A stretch of 64,000 nt of DNA. It comes from Lytechinus variegatus. Lineage: Eukaryota > Echinodermata > Echinoidea > Temnopleuroida > Toxopneustidae. The DNA lies in contig NC_054750.1 of assembly GCF_018143015.1 (NCBI RefSeq), forward strand, positions 4,383,501 through 4,447,500, in the 5' to 3' direction. The stretch's first letter is position 1; every line of letters starts with the position of its first letter. The position numbers and the translations under genes are program-made. Below the pieces are notes generated by a model that made no database searches, was not told the DNA's origin, and saw nothing but the letters and a program-made list of their open reading frames with translations. Below are positions 52,641-64,000 of the stretch, piece after piece.

Positions 52641-54449
52641 GTAATTCATTCCCAACTCAGACATCTAACAAGGTCATTTATATTGCTAACATGATCACCC
52701 CATGACATTTTCATCATTCTGCGCAAAAGTCACATTTCAACAGCTTCCAAACGGATATAGAAATCTATACATAAACAAGAAAAATAACTTAAAATGTTAA
52801 CGTTCTGCAATATCTTAATATACTATTAAAGCATTTCCAAATTATAAAGGTTTTGCATTAGTTATCATCCTAGGAAATACTACATTACATTTCTACTACC
52901 CCGTTATTTGCTCTGAAGTTTAATATGCTTAGGCGTAAGTACACACAATGACAAAGATCGTTTTTACGGGCGCGGGTTCAGGAGGGACATATATCTTCGG
53001 CCGTGAGCCACAGCTCCCTTACTTTAAAAATCCTGGACCCACAAACAGACACACAATGGCATTATCAAGATTTTTTTTTCTTTTTAGCTTCTCTCGTGTT
53101 CCCTTTAACACGTTCAATGTACGTATTCTTTGGCGCATGTTATGTTGGTGTAGTTAGTTTTGTAGTGGTAACAAGACCTATTACCGTTGCCCTCTCAAAG
53201 AAGAAAAGGGGGTAAAAAAAGAAGAAGATGATGATGATGATGAACAGAAGAAGGAGATGAAGTAGTACATAGGGAGAACATTGTTTACAATTTCATTCCA
53301 CGCTGTTTATTGTATGAATTTCATAGTAGTTGTTACAGTTTAAACAGCTATGCTTATTTTTTGAGAATTAAAATGAGAATTAAACTGTGTTGTTTGGGTT
53401 TAGGGTCATATAGTGAACAACTTTGCATAATGTTTTTACTTCGTATGTAGTAAAAATGCGTATAAAGGTCTACCTCTACAGAAAATAATACGTACGTTTT
53501 CCTTTCGGTGGTACATTGACCCCAGATTTTCAAACATTCTGAACTTATAAGCACGATTGATATACATGTTATAAAAATAAGTTAGATCTGACGACTCCCC
53601 TTGATTTTGATTGGCTGAGAAGTGCAGTTCCTGTGATAACTGTTGGATAAAGCATCCCGCAAGTCCGTTCATGAAACGCTTCCCAGACTGATATTAAATA
53701 ATATACATACATGTATTTTAATCAATGACGAGGATAGTAACAAATTAGGAGAATATGGTATGCCCCGAATCTTTTCATATTGCGGGCTTCTTGTTTGTTA
53801 TTGTTTTATACTTTATAAATTATGTTACCTACGCTTACCATTATTTTGCAAATACATGTTGACGATGTTTAGTATTCTGCGAAAGTTGTAATTAAACTGA
53901 ACTCTCTCTCTCTCTCAGGAATTAGAAGAGTATGTCCAGAGTTCCGGAGATGACGGGATCATCATCTTCTCACTCGGGACCTATGTCACGTACATGAAGG
54001 AGGAGCTCATCGCTGTCTTTGCCAATGCCTTCGCACGCCTTCCGCAGAAAGTCATATGGCAGTTCCGAGGGACACCACCGACTGTCGTTACCAAGGTGCC
54101 AAATATAAAGACCATGGAGTGGTTACCTCAAAATGACTTGCTTGGTAAGGACAAGCTTCTGTTTTCAGGGTCCACCAGTGGAAGTAGTACTATAGTAGCA
54201 GTGGTGGTGCGGTTATGAATAATAGTTAAGTGAGTGGTAGAATTAATACTAGAAGTACAGTAGCAGCAGCGACAGCAACATCAGTAGGAGTAGTAGTAGT
54301 AGTGGTAGTAGCAGTGGTAGTGGTGCTATAGTAGTACACTGTGTGGTAGCAGTAGAAGCAGCATCAGCAATAATAGTAGGCGTCAAAATAGAACTTGTCT
54401 ATAGTAGTAGTAGTAGTAGTAGAAGTAACAACAGTATTAGTAGTTGTAT

Positions 54450-54521
<72 letters not shown>

Positions 54522-57135
54522 CATAGGCGGCGGAAGCGGGGGGGACGTGTCCCCCCCTAAATTTTGTTTTGATAACCTTTTTTTTTTTTTTGCTTGTCAA
54601 TTTTTTTTCCTGCGTCCCCCCCTAAATTCACGTGGACCCCCTTGACACGTGTGTTGTCCCCCCCTAAAATTTAGGTTGATGACCTTTTTTTTTTTTTTTT
54701 TTGCTTCTCAAAAATTTTTGGGTCGCTTGTCCTATTTTTTACATGTGTCCATCCCAAAATTTCAGGTGGACACCCCCTAAATTTATTGGCTTCCGCCGCC
54801 AATGAGTAGTAGTAGTAGTATTAGTAGTATAGTTCAGAGCAGAGAAAATTAAGGGTGCTCGCGTCCCGTTGCTTGAATTTAGATACAAGTCATGTTCAAG
54901 ACCAACCTAAACATAAATAATAAAAGTCTCATGAAAGTAAAAAAAAATACGCGCCCCTGACTTTTTGCGTTCAATTATGAACGTTTTCTCTCTGTGATTC
55001 TTTGTAATACTGCCTTTTAGTAAAATATATTTCATTAGATATCATGCCATTATACATGTATAATCTCTATTTTTTACTGCCACAGGCCACAATAAGACCC
55101 GGGCGTTAATGTACCAGGGGGGAAATAACGGTCTCTACGAGGCACTTTATCACGCCGTACCCATCGTGGTCATACCCTTGATCGGCGACCAGCCCGACGT
55201 CGCAGCTCGGGTGACGAGTAGAGGCATGGGTCTCAAGCTCGACATCAAGACCATAACCTCAGAGAAGATCGTTGACGCCCTCAATGCTGTCATCCATGAA
55301 AAACAGTGAGTATCTTGAGCAGAAACATGGGGGCTAGGCGCCCCACCCCCATCATTATACACACACTGGTAAAAAGGCGTCGTTCTTCATTCTCTACAGC
55401 TTATCTACAATTTTTTTCATCCTTTTTACCCCAGGCCTTATTTGTCGTTTTCATGGGATGGCCTCACACTAAAGGTTTCTTCCTTTTCGACCATCACCTT
55501 CCTCATTTTCTTTGCTTTGGTCTGATGTACATCATGTACATTGTCATACAATGTCTATTTTATTTTTTTTTTGCATCTCTACTCTTGAAAACCTCTCCTC
55601 TATCCATCTTCATCTTTTTCGGCTAATATCAATTCCCCCAAAACGTGTAGCATCGAGATTAATATATTAATTATAGCATTCAAGGAGAAAATACTTTCCT
55701 CCCTTTGCAGATGAAAGAGTCGGGAAAGCATTCATTATGATGCTTAATGCTTTCCCGTGAACATAACGCACTGTAACCATGGCCCATGGGAAGTGGGCTG
55801 GTGGGGGTGCTGCGTGTATTATTCTCCATAGGTAGCACCCACTGGAATTCTGGTGTGACAAAATGGAGAAATGAAACCAAAATGACTTACATTTTGAATA
55901 GGAACTCCCTTTCTTTGCTTCTCAAACTTCTCGGGACCAACGTGACATTCATTTTGTAGTAAAGCCTTTTTTGTTTTGTTTTGTTCTTGCTTGTCAAAAT
56001 TACATCGCCACCCCTGTAAAAAAAAAAAGTCGCTCCTTGGCCCCAGAGGCCAGAGCCCTGATAAAACCCCAATTCCTCAGAGAGAAAGACCTCTGAAATA
56101 CCACTGTAAGACCACGAAACTTGCTTGATCTTCCAAAGGTCTTTCAATGAACTTTCAAAGATCCCCGAGGTCTTACATGATTCTTGTTTGATCTTTAAAA
56201 GGTCTTCGATTTCTCCGTTGGTCAAAGTCTTTTTTGAAACTTTTTGAAACGGTCTTCCAGGAAATGATCTTTTGGTGATCTTTCAGCAGTCTTTCAACGG
56301 TCTCATGATGAACTTCCAAATTTCTTATTAGTCTTTTCATGATCTTTCAATAGTCTCTCATTTTTAGGGGATATCTCTGAAAGTCAGTTTTTCAGAGTTC
56401 CTGTCGGGGTCTATAGGTGAGTCTTTCAGAGGTCTTGGTTAGTTTTTTTCAGAGAAATCTTTCAACCTTCTAACGATCTCTGGCAGCACGCCATATCATC
56501 ATTCAGGGATTGCTAAGTAATCTTTCATGCTGGAAATATTGTTTTTGGTTTTTCGGAGCCATTCCATAGAGATCACAAATTTCAGTGATCTTATGGTATT
56601 TCAGTAATCTTTCAAGGGTCCCCTTTCTGTTGAATGGGGGCCTAAATAAAAAAAATGGTAAATTCTTTGATAATTTTCAAGTAAGGTTACTTTTTTCTTG
56701 AGGGGGGGGGGGAGAAAAGCAAGATTCCATTTAGGAAAAGAAAATGCATTTATCTATTGTAATACAAAGTGTTGTCTGCTGGGATGTGCTCTTATGATTT
56801 TTTTTTGTTGCATGTCTGTCATAATTACATTTTAATTTCTCTATAATCCCAGATACAAAGAAACGGTGAAAAAGCTGTCGGCCATTTTCCACGACCGCCC
56901 GATGAGACCAGTCGAAAAAGCCGCATTTTGGATCGAACACGTGATCAAACACGGTGGTGAATACATGCGATCACCTATACATGACTTAACGTGGTATGAG
57001 TATTACCTCATCGACGTCGCCGCCTTCTTCCTTCTCGTGATCGTCGTCCTAGTCGTTTTTATTGTGTACTCATGTAAATTTGCGTTAAGGTGCTGCAAGA
57101 GAGTTTGTGTCGGCAAGAAAGCAAAGACTGAATGA
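51750..57135 (+). CDS. Complete UDP-glycosyltransferase gene (first exon 5 plus exons 2-4)
   Basis: Exons 51750-52640, 53919-54144, 55086-55305 and 56853-57135; phases 0, 1 and 2 agree; 1,620 nt, 539 residues, the usual UGT length. N-half: signal peptide to about 33, SYGEGSRFM with Arg47 where the catalytic His normally sits, Asp160 in FDLAIIDQFWPC. C-half: IIIFSLGTYV, EWLPQNDLLGHNKTRALMYQ, GGNNGLYEALYHAVPIVVIP, GDQPDVAARV (Asp407-Gln408 bind the sugar of UDP-sugar in the family). A C-terminal membrane helix (about 500-518) is followed by a basic tail ending KAKTE, a K-x-K-x-x ER-retrieval type signal. Transfers a sugar to small lipophilic molecules in family members; whether this form is active is uncertain because of Arg47. 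First exon is 40-50% similar to the other four, so it is the oldest branch. Confidence 0.9.
53919..54144 (+). CDS. UGT shared exon 2
   Basis: Acceptor CTCTCTCTCTCTCTCAG, donor CTTG|GTAAGG; phase 0 in, 1 out. Encodes ELEEYVQSSGDDGIIIFSLG ... TMEWLPQNDLLG. The only copy in the window although there are five first exons upstream. Confidence 0.95.
54390..54525. repeat. (AGT)n trinucleotide microsatellite
   Basis: Long AGT/GTAGTA tract in the intron between UGT exons 2 and 3, continuing on the far side of an inserted element (54804-54832). Confidence 0.9.
54526..54800. mobile_element. Foldback element inserted in the (AGT)n tract
   Basis: Ends GGCGGCGGAAGC and GCTTCCGCCGCC are inverted repeats; interior has three copies of a CCCCCCTAAA(T)TT block. 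AGT repeats on both sides show the insertion point. Confidence 0.75.
55086..55305 (+). CDS. UGT shared exon 3 (donor-sugar signature)
   Basis: Acceptor TGCCACAG, donor AAACA|GTGAGT; phase 1 in, 2 out. Holds the UGT signature motif, with YQGGNNG (Gln383) where most UGTs have THGG. GDQ is kept. Confidence 0.95.
56085..56620. repeat. Quasi-periodic GGTCTTTCA / GATCTTTCA repeats
   Basis: Words of the type (A/G)(A/G)TCTTTCA and GGTCTT recur every 20-35 bp over about 500 bp inside the intron before UGT exon 4, with too much variation for a simple tandem repeat. Confidence 0.5.
56853..57135 (+). CDS. UGT shared exon 4 (membrane anchor and tail)
   Basis: Acceptor ATCCCAG, stop TGA at 57133. Encodes QYKETVKKLSAIFHDRP, PVEKAAFWIEHVIKHGG, the membrane helix and the basic cytosolic tail. 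Typical of the last exon of animal UGTs. Confidence 0.95.
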
Positions 57136-59320
57136 TGAAAATTTTCAAGGTGATAAAATTATGATAACTGATGTCAAAATGTTGACGCAGTATTTAGGGG
57201 AACGTTTCATGAAGACTTATGTTAGTGATTTTTCACCGACAGTTGTAACAAGCTACTGAAAATCCTTACGTGTGATTGGCTGAGAGCAAATTAGTCGGTA
57301 AAAATCAAGGACAAAACTCGTCATGAAATATTCCCCGCTGTCTGGCAGAATTAAATGTTATTATCCTGCAATAGAAATGAATAGTTTCAAAGTGTATTTT
57401 TATTAGATTTAACAATCACTTTCAGGATAGTTTTTTGTATTGCTTTATTCTATTCACTGTAATTTATTCTAAGGCAATTCCAATCATAGTTATGCAAGAA
57501 GGAAATGGGCGAATTCGATGAATAATATATCGTTTAATATGTCCTTGCAGAGCAATAAGAATAACACTTCAAAATTAATGGTTGACTTTTTTTTCTTTTG
57601 TCATCGGTAGTTTCAAGAAGGGTTCTAACTTTAATTATATAAACTTGCAAAGCTTTCCTTAAAACGAATACTTGCTTAAATTGAAGCATTTCTTTCGACC
57701 ACATTATGCAAAAATGAATATGTTATATACCCCTTCTAAATCGAATTTCTCCTAGGCTATTGGAACAGATTTATGTGTTCCCATTAATATGTAAAGATAC
57801 CGGATATTTTCTTTATCCATTACCAAGACACGTTCAACAGTCCCGTCCTTGGCGTTGACGCAATCGGAATTTCACAGAGGTTTCCCCAACAGTGCAAATC
57901 TATCTTGGAGAATTATACAGATGGTGAAAGTGCGCTTCGCGGGATCCCCCGATGTAAGCCGCTGCTAAGTTGCTCACGCCGACTTTGGGATTATGTTGCT
58001 ATGGAATAAGATGAATATGAGTATCATGCTATCATTGACATGGCAATCAGTAAAAAGTCAATGATAGACCTATGATTTCATGAATTGCTAGTTTATTGGG
58101 GCTTTTTGTGTTTTTTATGCTGGTGAGGTATGTTCACAAGTCGGTGTCTGTATTTCACTTGATTATACATCACGCTCCGAATTGGACATTACAGCCTAAT
58201 ATTCTAATATGTGTTTTAAATTTATGTGGTGAAAATGAAACGTCTATTTACCTTCAATAGACCTTCACTTGTTTTTTACCGAGATTAGTTTCTATACAGG
58301 ATTAGCTTGTTCTGTAATCACGTTTAATTTGTGCAGAATTTTAATGATGCCATCATCACTCTAAACACAAAAGCATACTAGAATAAAGAAATTGTTAAAT
58401 CGGTGCAAATGTTATTTTAGTAGTCGCGAACCCAGTCATTTTTTTACTATAATGAAATATGACTAGACAACTTGATTTGAGCTATTAATATTTTTTAAAT
58501 TTCTCTGTTATGACCAAAACCTTGCTTTAGTGTGGGGCAACTGTCAAAACATCTCTCGAGTTGTTAAGAATCTAGACCTTTTTATTGTGATCGTATGACG
58601 TGCAATTGTAATTGGAGTTAATATCATGCATAGAAATGACAGTAATATTTTAGTTTAAATGCAATTGTAATTTAGAACTGTAGAATGACTTTGTGCTTTC
58701 AGAACTTATCTGACAAAACCCTTTTCTCGCCGTGATTTTTTTATTGATTTTCTACAGTACACAAATATATTCTGAAGAACAGATGATATTCATGTGTATT
58801 CTTCTTGTTGAGTCTATCATTCAATAAGGAAATAATATTTGAACTCATGCACTCATCATTTTATCAATGCTAAGTTTATTCTTTCATTTTGATTAAATTT
58901 GACTTTTTTACTGCAGTACTGAAATGTTCCATTTGTGATTTTATTGAAACAACTGCGTGAGAGTAAATTAATATACACTGAGAGATGGAAAGAGGACAGG
59001 GGTCAGGGGGGGGGGTTATAAGGGTAGAAAGGGGAACGGAAACGGAAAATAAATAAATAAAATAACGGCATACAAATATAGAACATAGTAAGAACATGTA
59101 ACAGTGTTAAGGGAGTGGAAGAAGGAAGTATTTATGTGAGGGTGTGTGTGTGAGAGAGAGAGAGAGAGGGGGGGGGGGTGAATAAGAAAGTGATGTGGAA
59201 AGGGAAGAAACCGTCAGGTGGAAAGGAAAATTTGAGAGACTGAAGAAATGACATGAGACGAAAAGTTTTTATAAATTCAACGATCAAGCAAAGTGAAAAC
59301 CACGAAAGTTTTCAGTGGCT
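57136..59320. other. Spacer, nothing recognised except simple sequence
   Basis: AT-rich spacer. ATTAAA near 57349 may be the UGT polyadenylation signal. At 59140-59180 there is a (GT/GA)n-G run. No gene or element ends seen. Confidence 0.4.
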
Positions 59321-59321
59321 C

Positions 59322-60113
59322 GAATTCACAAAGGTGGATTCTGCAAAATCCACGCCGGATTAATCCATGGATTTTGCAGAATCCACCTGAACTCTGGTTT
59401 AAAGTGATTGTTTAACATTGGTTTGACTTTAAAAAAATCTGAGCTAGAAGGTCACACTTGTCACCTGTGTCTGTGATATGTTCCAAAAATGAAGCCCAGA
59501 AAAAATTGCGTTCGAAAATGATTATTTAGTGCTTCAAAAATTGAAATAAAAAGTGACCGGAAACACCATCTTAATTTAATCCCATACACTTATGTGTACT
59601 ATTTAGGTGTCTAAAAGACGCCTATTTACAAAATCGGGGTTTGCCTTGTAGTTTTAGCTTTTCATTCTCAGTAATGGTTGTTTTCAGGGTTTATTAGTTC
59701 TAATACATGCACTTGTACACATGTTTCATCTTGGTTTGAGAATTTTTTAAATCGGCTGCTCACAAAGTTAAACAATACCTTTAAATCAAACCCTGGTTTA
59801 AAGTTGTGGTTTAACTATGGGAAGCTAGTTTGGGCACAAGTCCCTTACTGTACACATCCATTTTATTAACTCATTTGAAACCACTGAGATGTATTATATA
59901 TCTTTATGTTTGAAACTCAAATTGTTCTTAATTGTCTGGGAATGATAACTGGAGTAATCTGAATTATTTTCCTTCATCATGAAAGCAATTGCATGGAAAC
60001 AAAATAGGAAACACAAGAGCTATACAATGTAACCATAATTTTTGGCTCCCCAAATTTTAGCACACAGTATATAAGACCGTGGTCTAAGTTAAACCAGACT
60101 TCAGAATACGGGC
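59322..60113. mobile_element. Probable MITE related to 523-833
   Basis: Inner CCTGGTTTAAAGTTGTGGTTTAACTATGGGAAGC (about 59788-59822) matches the left arm at 523-600 and the right end TCAGAATACGGGCC is its terminal sequence. A short hairpin (GGTGGATTCTGCAAAATCCA with its complement) sits at 59333-59388. Left boundary uncertain. Confidence 0.45.
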
Positions 60114-60149
60114 CAATTCGTGTCGCAATTTGCGAACATTATATAATTT

Positions 60150-60420
60150 TGTGACATCACCATACACCGCGCGGCCCAAGGCGCGTTTTGATTGTGACGT
60201 TTCATACGTCCGCGCTTAGTTACATGAAACATTCAAAAAGCATAAAATCAGATATTTAGTCATTTACACGCATCGCGATCGCGTGTCAATTGTCAGTGTC
60301 AATTGCGTTCTCATGAAATATTAATCCCTCCTCATATTCTATTATAATAGGCTTAGGATTTTTTTACGATAATGGAAATTAAGAAAATACAATCACTGAA
60401 CATGGTTTTGTGAGATTACC
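60150..60420 (+). promoter_or_regulatory. Possible promoter of the 60.4 kb gene
   Basis: Locally CpG-rich (CACCGCGCGGCCC; CGCATCGCGATCGCG) with a TGACGT (CRE-like) word near 60196, just before the first coding exon. Confidence 0.35.
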
Positions 60421-60434
60421 TGACTCTGCTAAAG

Positions 60435-62539
60435 ATGGAGGAAATGATGGAGAAGATAATACACTTTGATGAAGAGGAAACGGAAGTGGACTGGACAAAA
60501 GAAGAATCCTTCCTGAATCAACCACAAATATGGCCAGCATTCTCCCATGCCGTTGCTACCGAGCTCTGCCTAGAGACAGGGACTGGTTCATTGACTCCTG
60601 TACCGAAACTTGAAGAATATTCAGAGGCTTTTAAACCATTTCAGGTGAGAATAGAGCCTGACAGGTATATTTTTTTTTAATATTTTGTAGGACTCCAAAC
60701 TCTTGCAAGATTATCATTCGAGTTATATTTCGTTTAAAAAATACGTAAAAATGACCTTCGAATTGTGATGTCATGTAAAGCCCCCTCTCCCGAATTCAAA
60801 CCCATTCCGCGACCCCTGAATAGCTTCCAAGAGGAAATTTCCCCCTTTTTACCCCTCCTCCCTCGACATTCAGCATGTTCAGAAGAAACTTAAACCAAAA
60901 CCCATGATTGAGTGAATAAATGTTATTGAAAAGAGTAAAATAAGAGAAGCAATTTAAAATATGTTTCATCTAGATCAGTTACAGAGTTATGGACGCATTT
61001 AGGAACTAAAGTCTTGCATCACTTTCTGCGGGGATCCTCAAACTGGCGAACATGCTTCAAAATGGTTACTTTTGTGGACAACCCTCCATTGTTTTGTTTT
61101 GTACACATATTTTAAGATTTCTCCCAATATTTTACATGTTTCTGATTATCTCGATCCTCATGACCTTGACATTTGTAATGTGAATTATATTTTCCCATGA
61201 CATATTTTTTTTGTTCAAGACAAAATAAGGGAGAGGTATTATAACTATACTTTTATTGCAATATTTAGATGTTTTATACGGAAAACGACCTGACAGGTAC
61301 AACGATTACAAAACTCAAGAAACGTCAGACTAAGATCGTCGAGGAATACCAAACCGACATCCAAAGGGGACGAGGGCGTGGTCAAAGGAGACTTCGTGAA
61401 AGCAGGATGATGGGGCGACTGAATAATCTTAGCTTGCCGTTTCGAAGAAGGTATATGTTATAGATAATCGAAACGGTAGGCCTATAAACAATACTCCATT
61501 ACACTTTTTAAGCCATTTTCAGCTTTCTGCATCTACAGTTTTGACGACTGAGTGATACCAATCCCTCGTCACTCGTTTTCTCTGTACCTATCCACCCCAT
61601 CTTCTTCCAATTGCATCAAAATAATTACCTACATTGTACCTGTCACAACAATCAAACTCAGCTCCTTTTACCTTCACCTATACCCCCTCCATATTTAATT
61701 TCACCTTTTTCATATCTTGTATTGTCTCCAATATCTTTTCCTTTATAAAATTGATTTAATCGTGAATAGCAAGTTCCTTTAATTATCAAGAAAAAGTGTT
61801 ACAGTACTGGATGTTGAAAAATGAAGCGCGAATTGGTGGGAGGAATTTCAAAGAAACACATTGTTTTGAGATCCAATATCAATTTCATCATCCGGTAATG
61901 CTTTTTCAAATATTTCCTTTATGAATGCCTATAATACAAAATTATATAAACAGCACAGCAACTAATAAATATTCTTTTGATTACCAAAGAAATAAAATTT
62001 CGATGGTATGGCTCAATCTAAACATAGACTGATTTCATTCTTGATGTTTCAGACATCTGCCAGAAATTGAAATCAATCTCGAAGACATCACGTACGTTCC
62101 CAACATCGTTGCGAACTTGACTTTCGACCAATCAACGTCTAGAACGCGCAAAATCTCTTCATCTTCGACCCAAACTGGACTTGTACACCAGCCGTTTTAC
62201 CAGAACGTTCAGACACGGAGTATGAAATTGGTTTTGGAAGATGTATACGCGAACAAATTCGACGCGAGGAAGCTGCTTGGATGCCGGCTGAGTCTTGGGA
62301 GGAGGCGGCCGTGGCAAGGAAAGGCTTTGGTGAAAATGATTCTGGAGACATACATTGCGTCAAGGGTGGTGTGTCTGGTGCAGTATTCTACGACCTTTCC
62401 TGGGCATGCGCACAAGGTTCCCGAGGAATGGAAACGGAAAGTCGAGATCCAACACTGTCCAATCGCGTTCCGATACGCTCTTCTAAAGCGAGACAGAGAT
62501 GGAATTATTGATGACGTCACGAAACCAAGCACAGAATAA
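60435..62539 (+). CDS. Three-exon gene of unknown function
   Basis: Exons 60435-60644, 61269-61450 and 62053-62539, with TTTCAG|GTGAGA, TATTTAG, AGAAG|GTATAT and TTTCAG signals and agreeing phases; 879 nt, 292 residues. N-part is acidic (IIHFDEEETEVDWTKEESF), exon 2 is basic and coiled-coil-like (LKKRQTKIVEEYQTD, RGRGRGQRRLRESRM). Exon 3 begins HLPEIEINLEDITYVPNIV and ends FRYALLKRDRDGIIDDVTKP. No known domain, signal peptide or membrane helix recognised. From about 62140 to 62513 a second frame is also open and has more protein-like composition, so the middle of exon 3 could be misread by this model (see findings). Confidence 0.6.
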
Positions 62540-63239
62540 TGAACTACGTCGACTCGAAAAAAAAAAGATACTGTCGGAATCTAATTCTGATATTGCCAGT
62601 GTCGTTATAAGGCAGGTAATTTTTAAGGACCCGGGCTCTATAAGGGTTAAATGTATTATAAAAAACATGAAGACATGACATTTCGGGAGATAAAAAGCGC
62701 ACAAAAGCGTATACACATATACACTCGCATCATTAAGCCATTGGTTTTGACACTATTACAAAATATTCTCCATTTCATGATCATTCTAAGTAATAAAATT
62801 CATTTGAAATATATATTTGAATACAAAAAATATAGGCCTTGCCCAGTGAAATACGAGTGAATTATTTGTTTTCATGTGGAATGGCAGAGTTATTTTGAGG
62901 AATAAATTATTGGTAAGGATCAAATAGTAGACCTTTAGACATTTTCTATAGATTCCGAACACTATCAAAACAAATTGTACGTTGTGTGCTGTGCTGCCCC
63001 GTATGCGCGTTTCCGTTTTACACCCTGGCGAAGGCATTTTCCGGAAAAGTAGCCAAAAAGCGACTAGTGAAGAGTCTACGTTTGTTTACATTATCAGCTG
63101 GGCGCGCGATCCAAAGTCCGCACCGAAGTTATCCGCAGAACATACCGTACTTGCAAATGCAACTGAGCTTATACTTTCCAGGTTCAATACGAATATTTGC
63201 CTTGATCATTTGCCTTGCCGCCGGCCTTGTCGATTTGAC

Positions 63240-64000
63240 GATGTCTGTCTTTCTCTCTATCTGTCTATATATCTATCTCTCAAATTCTATCTCTATCTAT
63301 CTATGTAACTGCAGTATCTATATATCTAATTATCTTCTCTGTCTCTCTCATTCTTTATCTAACATCTATCTATCTCAAATTCTCTATCTCTCTTTATCTA
63401 TCTATCCATCTGTCTGTCTTTCTCTATTTCTTTTTCTCTACCTACCTATGTAACTACAGTATCTATCTGTTAATTTGTCGCTCTTCTCTCTCATTCTTGA
63501 TCTATCTGACATCTATCTCTCAAATTCTCTATCTATCTCTCTATCCATCTATCTATCCATCTGTCTGTCTTTCTCTATTTCTCTCTATCTATTTATCTAT
63601 TTTTAACTAGATTATCTATCTATCTGTTAATTTGTTAATAACCTTCTCTGTCTCTCTCATTCTTTAATTATCTATTTAATATATCTCTCTCTATCTATCT
63701 ATCTATCTATCCATCTGTCTGTCTTTCTCTTATTCTCTCTATCTATTTATCTATCTATTTTTTAACTTATCTATCTGTTAATTTGTTAATATTCTTTGTC
63801 TCTCTCCCTCTTTATCTATCTAACATCTATCTATCTCTCATCTATCTATCTCTATCTAGGCATCTGTCTGTCTTTCTCTATTTCTCTCTATCTATATATC
63901 TATCTGTTAATTTGTCTATCTTCTATGTCTCTCTCATTCTTTATCTTTCTATCTATCTAACATCTATCTATCTGTCTCTCAAATTCTCTATCTCTCTCCC
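63240..64000. repeat. TCTA/TCTG/CTCT tetranucleotide-type simple sequence
   Basis: About 760 bp of imperfect (TCTA)n, (TCTG)n and (TC)n with a higher-order pattern: blocks of about 170-190 bp that repeat ATCCATCTGTCTGTCTTTCT and GTTAATTTGT. Runs off the window's right end. Confidence 0.9.

Noticed and set aside
62209-62532. Minus-strand 107-codon open frame over exon 3 of the unknown gene
   Set aside because: Shadow of the GC-rich coding exon; no splice or start support.
63240-63453. Open frames with SLSIYLSI repeats
   Set aside because: Translation of TCTA/TCTG simple sequence.

Overview
This is a 64 kb piece of an animal nuclear genome. Genes have GT/AG introns and long spacers, the DNA is AT-rich, and it is crowded with LINE 3' ends, tRNA-derived SINEs, foldback/MITE elements and microsatellites. 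The repeat styles, a FAMeT-domain secreted protein, a UDP-glycosyltransferase (UGT) cluster and a zinc-finger gene built on integrase-type H2C2 domains together suggest a marine invertebrate deuterostome, most likely an echinoderm (sea urchin-like). That placement is inference.

Layout. 1-1.5 kb: LINE fragments and a MITE. 2.3-3.8 kb (+): a single-coding-exon secreted protein with three FAMeT (Methyltransf_FA) repeats. 7.3-22.6 kb (-): a multi-exon gene I assembled from splice signals. It has four repeats of a split HHCC (integrase zinc-binding, H2C2) module, linker exons, and a last exon with about ten C2H2 zinc fingers. All chosen junctions keep frame and give 1,403 codons plus stop. A CpG-rich promoter-like stretch lies just upstream of its start. 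23-28.5 kb: repeat-dense spacer with a degenerate 'GCTCGC' array cut by foldback elements, an (AT)n tract, a tRNA-like sequence with anticodon UCA, and several MITEs.

29.9-57.1 kb (+): a UGT locus. Five copies of a UGT first exon (one a pseudogene broken by a MITE insertion, one with a 1-nt frame disruption) lie in tandem, each ending at an equivalent splice donor. Only one set of downstream exons (2-4) follows. The last first exon plus these exons makes a complete 539-residue UGT. The arrangement looks like the vertebrate UGT1 plan, with variable first exons and a shared 3' half. Between the copies lie a young non-autonomous LTR element (36.8-40.5 kb) and two inverted arrays of a 15-bp minisatellite.

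60.4-62.5 kb (+): a three-exon gene of unknown function with a region open in two frames. The right end (63.2-64 kb) is TCTA/TCTG simple sequence. The strongest candidates for something new are the shared-exon UGT locus, with catalytic-residue substitutions in some copies, and the tandem H2C2/C2H2 zinc-finger gene.
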